From assembly GCA_937957685.1 (NCBI GenBank), contig CALGAO010000120.1, positions 1 to 12,407 on the forward strand: 12,407 nt of DNA, given 5' to 3'. Position numbers and translations under genes: made by a program. The stretch comes from an uncultured Paenibacillaceae bacterium (lineage in GTDB: Bacteria > Bacillota > Bacilli > Paenibacillales > DA-C8). Shown here in pieces: positions 1-5,967 of this stretch (the first letter of the stretch is position 1; each line of letters starts with the position of its first letter). The notes below the pieces were generated by a model, which was not told where the DNA came from, made no database searches, and saw nothing but the letters and a program-made list of their open reading frames with translations.

Positions 1-30
1 TGCCTTCCTGGAGACACTATGGAATAAGAA

Positions 31-61
31 TGGACGGAAAACCGTATTGGCTTTCCGTCCA
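31..61. terminator. Hairpin terminator after potD, possibly bidirectional
   Basis: TGGACGGAAA (31-40) pairs perfectly with TTTCCGTCCA (52-61) around an 11-base loop. It lies 46 bases beyond the potD stop codon. Read on the minus strand the stem is followed by TTCTTATT, a weak U tract. Read on the plus strand it is followed by CTTTTCATTTTA, which is somewhat better. It therefore probably ends the pot operon and may also end a plus-strand gene lying left of the window. The stem is seen directly; the termination role is inferred. Confidence 0.6.
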
Positions 62-106
62 CTTTTCATTTTAGGGACTTTTCAGACAGCCCCTTCATAT
101 TTGGCT

Positions 107-1180
107 TTACAGGGCCATCTTGAATCTCAGGAAGTACTCGGAATACTTGCCCGTCCACTCGAGACCGAGGTTCTCATAGACCTCCATGCGTTCGAGCGCT
201 TCCTCCGGCGGGTAGAAGCGTTCGTCTCCGGTGATCTCCTCATCGAGCAGCTCCATCGCCGCCGCATTCGGCGTCGAGTAGCCGACGTATTCGGCGTTCT
301 GCGCGGCCACGTCCGCTCTCAGCATGAAGTTGATGAAGGCGTGCGCGCCGTCGATGTTGGCCGCCGTCTTCGGGATGACGAAGCTGTCGAACCACAGGTT
401 AGAGCCTTCCTGCGGCACCCGGTAGTCCAAGTCCTCGTTCTCCCACATCATATCCGCCGCCTGGCCGGAGAACGTCAGCGCCACGGCCGCCTCATTGTTG
501 ACCATGAGCATCGTGATCTCGTCGCCGATGACGCCCTTGACGTTCGGCGCCAGCTCGATCAGCTTCTGCGTCGCGCGCTCCAGCAGTTCATCATCCTTGG
601 CGTTGAGCGATTCGCCGATGCTGTTCAGGCCCATGCCGATCACCTCGCGCGCGCCGTCGAACAGGAACACCTTGTCGCGCAGCGACGGATCCCACAGATC
701 TTCCCAGCTCTCGAAGGTGAGATGATCCTCGATCAGATTCGGATTAAACACGATGCCGAGCGTTCCCCAGAAATACGGCACCGAATACTCGTTGCCGGGA
801 TCGAAGGGCAGATCCAGATAATGCGGATCGATGTTCGCCAGATTGGGCAGCTTCGAATGGTCGAGCGGTATGAGCAGATCTTGCTCCTTCATGATCTCGA
901 TCATATATTCGGAAGGTACGGCAACGTCATAGTTGGAACCGCCCTGTTGAATCTTGACCAGCATGGCTTCGTTCGAATCGAACGTCTCGTAGATGACCTT
1001 GATGCCGGTCTCCTCGGTGAACTGATCGAGCAGATCCGGATCGATGTATTCGCCCCAGTTGTAGACCGTGATCACGCCGGCGCCGCCTTTGTTGCTGGAA
1101 GCCTCCAGTGTATGGGCTGCATAGAAGAGCAGGGCACAGGCGATGATCACCGCGGTTGCGGCCTGGATCAATGGTTTCAT
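107..1180 (-). CDS. potD: Spermidine/putrescine ABC transporter substrate-binding protein PotD
   Basis: The product (357 aa) is the extracellular polyamine receptor that delivers spermidine or putrescine to PotBC. The mature part opens with the family hallmark YNWGEYI (residues 40-46), followed by VPSEY (89-93), DGARE (175-179), LWFDSF (262-267) and GYSTPN (300-305), all in the family order and at normal length. The start ATG overlaps the potC stop as ATGA, with GGAGGT upstream on the minus strand, so translation is coupled. The N-terminus (residues 3-27) is hydrophobic but has no convincing lipobox: Cys15 sits inside the hydrophobic stretch, with more hydrophobic residues after it. The protein may be held by an uncleaved anchor. 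It is last in the operon and is followed by a hairpin. Family assignment is secure; whether spermidine or putrescine is preferred is not readable. Confidence 0.93.
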   Translation of the reverse strand: MKPLIQAATAVIIACALLFYAAHTLEASSNKGGAGVITVYNWGEYIDPDLLDQFTEETGIKVIYETFDSNEAMLVKIQQGGSNYDVAVPSEYMIEIMKEQDLLIPLDHSKLPNLANIDPHYLDLPFDPGNEYSVPYFWGTLGIVFNPNLIEDHLTFESWEDLWDPSLRDKVFLFDGAREVIGMGLNSIGESLNAKDDELLERATQKLIELAPNVKGVIGDEITMLMVNNEAAVALTFSGQAADMMWENEDLDYRVPQEGSNLWFDSFVIPKTAANIDGAHAFINFMLRADVAAQNAEYVGYSTPNAAAMELLDEEITGDERFYPPEEALERMEVYENLGLEWTGKYSEYFLRFKMAL

Positions 1181-1980
1181 GCGCGCACCTCCGTCCTGGA
1201 ATCCTTGTCAGCACGACGCAGGATCATGTAGTAACCGATGACGACGAGCACGGTCACGAGGAAGACGATGCCGGAGATCGCGTTGACCGTCAGGCTGATG
1301 CCGGCGCGAGCCATCGAATAGATCTCCACGGACAGCGTGCTGAAGCCGTTGCCCGTCACGAAGAAGGTGACGGCGAAATCGTCCAGCGAGTAGGTCAGCG
1401 CCAGGAAGAAGCCGGCGAAGATCCCGGGCTGGATATACGGCAGGATCACCCGCGTCAGCACGTCGCGCTTCGTCGCGCCCAGGTCGTGCGCCGCGTCGAT
1501 GAGCGAGCTGTTCATCTCGAGCAGCTTCGGCAGCACCATGAGCACGACGATCGGCACGCTGAACGCGATGTGCGAGATCAGCACGGAAGCGAATCCGAGC
1601 TTTACGCCGATAATCGTGAACAGGATGAGGAAGCTGGCGCCGATGACGACATCCGGGCTGACGATCAGCACATTGTTCAGCGAGAGGATGGTGTTCCGCA
1701 GCTTCTGGTTCTTCAGCGACACGATGCCGATCGCCCCCAGCGTGCCGATGATCGTCGAGATCAGGCCGGAGAGCAGCGCCACCAGGACCGTGTTGATCAG
1801 GATGACGATGAGCCGCGTATCCTCGAAGACCGCCGCGTAATGCTCCCAAGTGAACGATTCGAAGGTATACATCGTGCCGCCGCTGTTGAACGAATAGATG
1901 ATCAGGTAGAAGATCGGCGCATACAGGATGACGAAGACGACAGCCAGATAGATGCGCGCGCTTACGGGCAGTTTGCTCAT
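1177..1980 (-). CDS. potC: Polyamine ABC transporter permease PotC
   Basis: One of the two membrane subunits of the polyamine importer (267 aa). Hydrophobic segments lie at about residues 8-30, 58-85, 101-125, 130-150, 187-205 and 233-255, the usual six for this family. The cytoplasmic EAA loop that docks on PotA is visible as DAAHDLGA (162-169) with P181 completing the motif. The chosen ATG at 1980 overlaps the potB stop as ATGA and is preceded by GAGGGGG about ten bases upstream. The same frame stays open further upstream, but that part lies inside potB and reads as non-hydrophobic Arg/His-rich sequence, so it is not used. The stop overlaps the potD start in the same way. Order B-C-D matches the classic potABCD arrangement. 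Confidence 0.93.
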   Translation of the reverse strand: MSKLPVSARIYLAVVFVILYAPIFYLIIYSFNSGGTMYTFESFTWEHYAAVFEDTRLIVILINTVLVALLSGLISTIIGTLGAIGIVSLKNQKLRNTILSLNNVLIVSPDVVIGASFLILFTIIGVKLGFASVLISHIAFSVPIVVLMVLPKLLEMNSSLIDAAHDLGATKRDVLTRVILPYIQPGIFAGFFLALTYSLDDFAVTFFVTGNGFSTLSVEIYSMARAGISLTVNAISGIVFLVTVLVVIGYYMILRRADKDSRTEVRA

Positions 1981-2783
1981 TGGACGCGGCCCCCTCTCAT
2001 TTTGTTGCCGGTGAACAGCATGCTGATGACCATGATCAGGATGAGGAACACCGCGATCGTCGAGCCCATGCCCCAGTTCTGGGCCACGAGGAATTGCTGC
2101 TCGATCGCTGTGCCGAGCGTGATCACCTTGTTGCCGGCGATCAGGCGGGTGATCATGAACAGCGACAGAGCCGGTATGAAAGTCACCTGGATGCCGGACT
2201 TCACTCCGTCGATCGTAAGCGGGAAGACGACGCGGCGGAACGTGGTCCAACCGGATGCGCCCAGGTCACGGGCGGCATAGACGAGCGTCTTGTCCAGCTT
2301 GTCGAGCGAGTTGAAGATCGGCAGGATCATGAACGGGATGAAGATATATACCGCCACGAAGATGAAGCTGAAATCCGTAAACAGGATCTGCGTCGGCTCG
2401 AACCCGAACACTTCCAGGAAAGCGTTGATCGGCCCGTACAGTCCGAAGATGCCGATGAAGGCGTATGTCTTCAGCAGCAGGTTGATCCAGGACGGAATGA
2501 TGATGAGCATGAGCCACAGCTGCTTGTGCTTCGTCCTGGTCAGCAGGTATGCGGTCGGGTAAGCGATGAGCAAGGTAAACGCCGTGATCAGAAAGGCATA
2601 CCAGAAGCTGGTGAGCGTCATCTTCAGATACGCGAGCGAGAAGAAATTTGAATAGTTGGACAGCGTGAAGTTGCCATTCAGATCCAGCAGGGAATAATAG
2701 ACGACGAGGACGATCGGCGCGATGACGAAGGCGACCATCCAGACGATATACACGATAAGGGAGCTTCTCGATCTAGTCGCCAT
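1977..2783 (-). CDS. potB: Polyamine ABC transporter permease PotB
   Basis: The partner membrane subunit of PotC (268 aa). Hydrophobic stretches at about residues 9-32, 58-82, 89-112, 137-157, 200-215 and 242-257 fit six membrane segments. The EAA loop reads YAARDLGAS (169-177) with P188, and is the contact site for PotA. Two earlier in-frame starts exist, TTG at 2807 and ATG at 2792. The ATG at 2783 is preferred because GGAG (2796-2793) lies nine bases upstream and the product then begins with a short basic stretch before the first membrane helix. With this start the gene overlaps the end of potA by 11 bases, and its stop overlaps the potC start. Family is clear; the exact start is moderately sure. 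Confidence 0.92.
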   Translation of the reverse strand: MATRSRSSLIVYIVWMVAFVIAPIVLVVYYSLLDLNGNFTLSNYSNFFSLAYLKMTLTSFWYAFLITAFTLLIAYPTAYLLTRTKHKQLWLMLIIIPSWINLLLKTYAFIGIFGLYGPINAFLEVFGFEPTQILFTDFSFIFVAVYIFIPFMILPIFNSLDKLDKTLVYAARDLGASGWTTFRRVVFPLTIDGVKSGIQVTFIPALSLFMITRLIAGNKVITLGTAIEQQFLVAQNWGMGSTIAVFLILIMVISMLFTGNKMRGGRVQ

Positions 2784-3879
2784 GCTCGTCATCTCCGTAT
2801 GCCTCAAGTCGCTTGTCGAATTCCTCTTCCGTTTCGTTCAGGCGCATGACATGGATCGCTTCCGGCTCGAAATCGAGCCCGATCTCCTGGCCGACCTCGG
2901 CTTTCTTCAGGGAGTGAACGAGCCATTCATTGCCGTCCTTGTCATAAGTGGACAGTTCGTAGTGTACGCCGCGGAACAGCTGCGTATGTACCTTCACCAC
3001 GAGCTTGCCCTTGTCCACCGACGTGATCTCCAGGTCTTCCGGACGGATGACGATGTCGACCTTCTCGTTCGGCTTCATGCCGCCATCGACGCAGTCGAAG
3101 ATCTTGCCGTTGAATTGCACCTTGTAGTCTTCGATCATGATCCCTTCGACGATGTTCGATTCGCCGATGAAGTCCGCGACGAAGCGGTTGATCGGCTCGT
3201 CGTAGATGTCCACCGGAGTGCCGGATTGCTGGATGGCGCCTTCGCTCATGACGAAGATCTCGTCGCTCATCGCCAGCGCCTCCTCCTGATCGTGCGTGAC
3301 GAACACGAACGTCTTGCCGAGGCGCTGCTGCAGCTCGCGCAGCTCGTACTGCATCTCGGTGCGGAGCTTCAGATCCAGCGCGGACAGCGGCTCGTCCAGC
3401 AGGATGATCTCCGGATCGTTGACGATCGCGCGGGCGATCGCCACGCGCTGCAGCTGTCCGCCCGACATCTCGCTGATCTGGCGCTTCTCGTAACCGCTCA
3501 GGTTGACGAACTTGAGCGCTTCGCTGACGCGTTCGCGGATCTCCGCTTCCTTTTTCTTCTTCACGCGCAATCCGAATGCCACATTCTCGAATACGTTCAG
3601 ATGCGGGAACAGCGCATAGTTCTGGAATACCGTATTCACCTGGCGTTCATTAGCAGGGACGTCATTCATACGTTTGCCGTCGAAGTAGATATCGCCGCTC
3701 GTCGGCTTCTCGAAGCCGGCGATCAGGCGGAGGATCGTCGTCTTGCCGCAGCCGGACGGCCCGAGCAAGGTGTAGAATTTCCCCCGTTCGAGAGAGAAAT
3801 TGATGTTCTTCAGTACGAGCGTGTCGTCGTCATAGGACTTGGACACATTGTCAAAACGAATGATCGGCTGTTTGCTCAT
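2773..3879 (-). CDS. potA: Polyamine ABC transporter ATP-binding protein PotA
   Basis: The ATPase that powers polyamine uptake (368 aa), acting on the inner face of the membrane under PotB and PotC. All nucleotide-binding motifs are intact: Walker A GPSGCGKTT (40-48), Q-loop Gln86, signature MSGGQ (138-142, Met in place of the usual Leu), Walker B IILLDEP (158-164), D-loop SALD (166-169) and switch His196. The C-terminal part from about residue 235 is the accessory regulatory domain, with the TOBE-type stretch around VIRPEDLEI. Length is normal for PotA/MalK-like ATPases. The start has an excellent AGGAGGTC at 3898-3891, and this site includes the stop codon of the upstream regulator gene. 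Position within potABCD favours PotA over the similar CysA, FbpC and UgpC proteins. Confidence 0.95.
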   Translation of the reverse strand: MSKQPIIRFDNVSKSYDDDTLVLKNINFSLERGKFYTLLGPSGCGKTTILRLIAGFEKPTSGDIYFDGKRMNDVPANERQVNTVFQNYALFPHLNVFENVAFGLRVKKKKEAEIRERVSEALKFVNLSGYEKRQISEMSGGQLQRVAIARAIVNDPEIILLDEPLSALDLKLRTEMQYELRELQQRLGKTFVFVTHDQEEALAMSDEIFVMSEGAIQQSGTPVDIYDEPINRFVADFIGESNIVEGIMIEDYKVQFNGKIFDCVDGGMKPNEKVDIVIRPEDLEITSVDKGKLVVKVHTQLFRGVHYELSTYDKDGNEWLVHSLKKAEVGQEIGLDFEPEAIHVMRLNETEEEFDKRLEAYGDDEHGD

Positions 3880-3896
3880 CGCTTGTCTTCGACCTC

Positions 3897-4439
3897 CTAT
3901 AGGTATGAATGAGTGGCTACCAGCAATATTTTCGTCGTCCCATCGTGCGCATTGGCCACCTGATGGTGCAGCTTCGCATCATAATAAACGGCATTCCCCT
4001 GGTCTGCGATGTATTGCTCGTCACCCAGCGTCAGACGGATCTTGCCTTCCAATACATAGATGAACGTTTCCGCGAGGGATGGTTCAAAGCTTTTGAATTC
4101 CCCTTCCGCGCCGAACGTGATGAGCACCGGCTCCATTTCCTTCTCGTTGGAGGTGGGGATGAGCCAGCGGATGTCGTAACGCTTGTCCTCATCGACGTAA
4201 GAGGTTTGGTCATCTTCAGTATAGACAATTTTCGGCGCTTCGCTTTCATCATCGAAGAACTCCTTCGGCGTCGTGCCGAGCACCTCGAGCAGGGTGAACA
4301 GCGTTTCGATAGAGGGAGAGTTCAAATCACGCTCAAGCTGTGATATGTAACCCTTACTCAGGTTGGTGCGCTCGCCGAGCTCCTCCTGGGTAAGTCCCTT
4401 ATGCAGCCGAAGTGATCTGATCTTGGCCCCGATCTGCAT
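3897..4439 (-). CDS. XRE-family HTH regulator with C-terminal cupin domain, probable regulator of the pot operon
   Basis: A 180-residue DNA-binding regulator, first gene of the operon. Residues 5-62 form an XRE/Cro-type helix-turn-helix: GLTQEELGERTNLSKGY holds the scaffold and recognition helices, and the ISQLERDLNSPS segment is typical of the family. Residues about 110-176 are a small cupin barrel (ETFIYVLEGKI around 124-134, HHQ at 158-160), the probable ligand-sensing part. The architecture resembles PuuR and SutR. Because it is co-transcribed with potABCD, it most likely regulates that operon in response to a polyamine or related amine, but the ligand is inferred from context. The ATG has GGGAGGG five bases upstream. 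Its stop TAG lies inside the potA ribosome binding site, so the two genes are tightly coupled. It could be autoregulatory through the repeats at 4462-4521. Confidence 0.9.
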   Translation of the reverse strand: MQIGAKIRSLRLHKGLTQEELGERTNLSKGYISQLERDLNSPSIETLFTLLEVLGTTPKEFFDDESEAPKIVYTEDDQTSYVDEDKRYDIRWLIPTSNEKEMEPVLITFGAEGEFKSFEPSLAETFIYVLEGKIRLTLGDEQYIADQGNAVYYDAKLHHQVANAHDGTTKILLVATHSYL

Positions 4440-4461
4440 GTCTACCCTCCCTTCCTCACAA

Positions 4462-4521
4462 GTTCACTAAAAATAAACTTTTTGTTTCCTTTGTTTACTT
4501 ATACATTACTAAGAGTTTACT
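4462..4521 (-). promoter_or_regulatory. Four AGTAAAC-like repeats in the pot leader, candidate XRE operator
   Basis: Reading the minus strand there are AGTAAAC (4521-4515), AGTAAAC (4499-4493), AGGAAAC (4490-4484) and AGTGAAC (4468-4462). Their starts are 22, 9 and 22 bases apart. The 22-base steps are close to two helical turns, so those pairs would face the same side of the helix. They lie between the predicted transcription start near 4533 and the regulator's start codon, a good place for repression by the operon's own XRE regulator. The repeats are seen directly; binding is inferred. Confidence 0.4.
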
Positions 4522-4539
4522 ATTATGCAAACAGATATC

Positions 4540-4567
4540 ATTATATATAAAACGTCCAGACTTGCAA
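4540..4567 (-). promoter_or_regulatory. Sigma-A-type promoter for the regulator-potABCD operon
   Basis: On the minus strand TTGCAA (4567-4562, four of six matches to TTGACA) is followed after 16 bases by TATAAT (4545-4540, a perfect -10). Transcription would start near 4533 and give a leader of about 94 bases before the regulator's ATG at 4439. It is the best promoter-like pair in this AT-rich stretch. Confidence 0.55.
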
Positions 4568-4584
4568 CATTTTTTTCGAGGCTT

Positions 4585-4651
4585 TTGGTCCCTGGTATGT
4601 TGATTCGAATCGTTTCACCTCTGTTTGTCCTTGGTTTGACCAGGAGACCAA
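4585..4651. repeat. Long-spaced inverted repeat enclosing a 10-base palindrome
   Basis: TTGGTCCCTGGT (4585-4596) is the reverse complement of ACCAGGAGACCAA (4639-4651) apart from one extra base. The 42-base interval holds the perfect palindrome GATTCGAATC (4602-4611) and the operator-like CGAATCGTTTCA (4606-4617). It lies just upstream of the pot -35 box. It may be a protein-binding region or have no function; it has no terminator-like T run placed to follow the stem. Confidence 0.3.
4606..4617. promoter_or_regulatory. Second, imperfect LacI-family operator candidate
   Basis: CGAATCGTTTCA matches the perfect operator at 4772-4783 (TGAAACGTTTCA) at 10 of 12 positions, including the central CG and one full half-site. 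The ten bases cgtttcacct (4611-4620) recur inverted as aggtgaaacg at 4769-4778. The centres are 166 bases apart. The site lies about 40 bases upstream of the pot -35, so LacI-type binding here could loop to the main operator or influence the pot promoter. This is inference from similarity. Confidence 0.35.
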
Positions 4652-4733
4652 TTTTTCGGGAATGTCGAAGGATGCTATGTGGTACAAGGGTTGTCAGTTT
4701 TTTCGGAAATGATGAGGAACGATAAAAAGGCTC

Positions 4734-4762
4734 TTGACGAGTAGGATAATTTCGAATATTTT
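4734..4762 (+). promoter_or_regulatory. Sigma-A-type promoter for the LacI regulator and importer operon
   Basis: TTGACG (4734-4739, five of six) and TATTTT (4757-4762, four of six) are separated by the ideal 17 bases. Transcription would begin near 4769, immediately at the perfect palindrome 4772-4783, so a bound repressor would block the promoter. This agreement of spacing and operator position supports the call. Confidence 0.6.
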
Positions 4763-4771
4763 ATTTCTAGG

Positions 4772-4783
4772 TGAAACGTTTCA
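4772..4783. promoter_or_regulatory. LacI-family operator TGAAACGTTTCA
   Basis: A perfect 12-base palindrome with a central CG, the shape typical of LacI/GalR-family operators, where a hinge-helix leucine inserts at the central CpG. It sits at the predicted transcription start of the regulator's own gene, so autorepression is likely. It also resembles a shortened cre site, so CcpA could compete for it, but the adjacent lacI-type gene is the simpler owner. Confidence 0.65.
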
Positions 4784-4857
4784 ATCGATCATTCGCAATA
4801 TCGCATGCACCATGATCAGCTTCTATCAGAGATGAGAACAGAGGAGAGATCCAATCG

Positions 4858-5847
4858 ATGGCAACGATCAAGGATGTGGCGAAAGCGGCGGGCGTGTCCG
4901 TCTCCACCGCTTCATACGCCATCAACGGCAGCAGCAAGATCAGCGAGGCGACCCGGGCGCGGGTGCTGGAGGCAGCCAGACAGCTGAATTATCAGAAGAA
5001 CGGTCTGGCCACTGATCTGAAGCGAAGCAGCACGAAGACGATCGCCCTGATCCTGAACGATCTCTCCGGTCCCTATTATTCGGAGCTGATCCGGGGCGTG
5101 CAGGAAACGGCGCTGGAGAGCGGCTATGACCTGATCGCATGCAGCTCCTTCGGCGGCAAGGAATCCACGGCGATCAAGTTCCTGCGCGAGAAGCGCGTGG
5201 ACGGTGTGATCGTCTCCGCCCATAATCTGCACGATGAACCGATCGTGGAGTCCGCGCGCAGGAGCTTCCCGGTCGTGGTGCTGGACCGCCTCCTGAAGGG
5301 GGAGCACATCTACAACGTGCTGGTGGACAACGAGCAGGGAGGCTACATGGCGACCGAGCATCTGATCCGGTGCGGCTGCAAGCATATCTCGTACATCAGC
5401 GGAGCCTCCAATTCCTACGATCACAAGCTGCGTTTCCAGGGATACATGCGTGCGCTCACCGATTACGGTCTGGAATATTCGCCGAAGATGAACATCTCGG
5501 GCAAATTTACGATCGAGGGCGGCTATATGGCGACGAAGCTGTTGATCGCCCAGCGCAGTCTGCCGGACGGCATCTTCTACGCCAATGACGAGATGGCGGT
5601 GGGCGGGCTGAAGGCGTTCGAGGAAGCGGGGATAAGCGTGCCGGATGACATCTCGATCGTCGGCTTCGACGATATCTTCCTCGCCGAACACGTCAATCCC
5701 GCGCTGACGACGATTCGCCAGCCGAAGTATGAGGCAGGGGCGCTGGCCGCTCATCTGATCATGAAGCTGCTCGATGAACAGGAGCTTGAGCACGAGTACA
5801 TGCTGCCGACGGAGCTGATCGTGCGCAGGTCCACTCGCGTGAGATAG
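4858..5847 (+). CDS. LacI/GalR-family transcriptional regulator of the sugar importer operon
   Basis: A 329-residue regulator of usual family length. Residues 2-25 are the LacI helix-turn-helix (ATIKDVAKAAGVSVSTASYAIN). The recognition segment has Tyr20 where E. coli LacI has Arg, a variant common in Firmicute members. The hinge helix follows at about 46-56, with Leu54 aligned to the leucine that inserts at the operator CpG, which fits the TGAAACGTTTCA site upstream. Residues from about 60 to 329 form the periplasmic-binding-protein-like effector domain, including YANDEMAVG (241-249) and VGFDDIF. The start has GAGGAG 11 bases upstream. It is first in the plus-strand operon, 120 bases before the first solute-binding gene. 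The likely effector is a sugar or sugar phosphate from the imported substrate; its identity is unknown. Confidence 0.93.
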   Translation: MATIKDVAKAAGVSVSTASYAINGSSKISEATRARVLEAARQLNYQKNGLATDLKRSSTKTIALILNDLSGPYYSELIRGVQETALESGYDLIACSSFGGKESTAIKFLREKRVDGVIVSAHNLHDEPIVESARRSFPVVVLDRLLKGEHIYNVLVDNEQGGYMATEHLIRCGCKHISYISGASNSYDHKLRFQGYMRALTDYGLEYSPKMNISGKFTIEGGYMATKLLIAQRSLPDGIFYANDEMAVGGLKAFEEAGISVPDDISIVGFDDIFLAEHVNPALTTIRQPKYEAGALAAHLIMKLLDEQELEHEYMLPTELIVRRSTRVR

Positions 5848-5967
5848 CCGGTTGCTCCGGGGGCTTTGTCCCGGTTGACGTCTGGCCGTGAGTTTGGCCG
5901 TTTCCATTCCGGCCGGCTGGAAGCGGTTCAACTATATAAACCATGGAACAAAAGAGAGGGGATATGC
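5848..5967 (+). other. Spacer between the LacI gene and the first solute-binding gene, with short hairpins
   Basis: The 120-base gap holds two small GC stems: CCGGG (5857-5861) with CCCGG (5870-5874), and GGCCG (5896-5900) with CGGCC (5910-5914). Neither has a T tract, so neither is a convincing terminator. A TATATA/TATAAA stretch at 5933-5940 could be a -10 box, but no good -35 lies at the right distance. TTGACG at 5875-5880 has no -10 partner. An internal promoter is possible but weak. Confidence 0.3.
5919..5930. promoter_or_regulatory. Third operator-like (or cre-like) site before the solute-binding gene
   Basis: GGAAGCGGTTCA matches TGAAACGTTTCA at 9 of 12 positions with the central CG kept. 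Read as 14 bases from 5918 it also partly fits the CcpA cre pattern. It lies 38 bases before the solute-binding gene's ATG, directly beside the TATATA stretch. It may let the LacI regulator or CcpA act inside the operon. Support is similarity and position only. Confidence 0.3.

Noticed and set aside
47..3912. Long plus-strand open frames opposite potD, potC, potB and potA
   Set aside because: They are antisense to well-recognised genes, and their translations are rich in Arg, Asp, His and Gln with no domain signatures or ribosome binding sites.
4525..4725. A 66-codon plus-strand open frame in the divergent intergenic region
   Set aside because: No ribosome binding site, no recognisable product, and it overlaps the pot promoter and other regulatory-looking sequence in AT-rich DNA.
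4440..4857. Riboswitch, T-box or small RNA in the divergent spacer
   Set aside because: I see no recognisable conserved riboswitch core, T-box motif, or hairpin with a terminator-like T tract placed before either operon.
5857..5874. GC hairpin after the LacI gene as a terminator
   Set aside because: The stem is only five pairs and has no T run, so read-through into the transport genes is expected.
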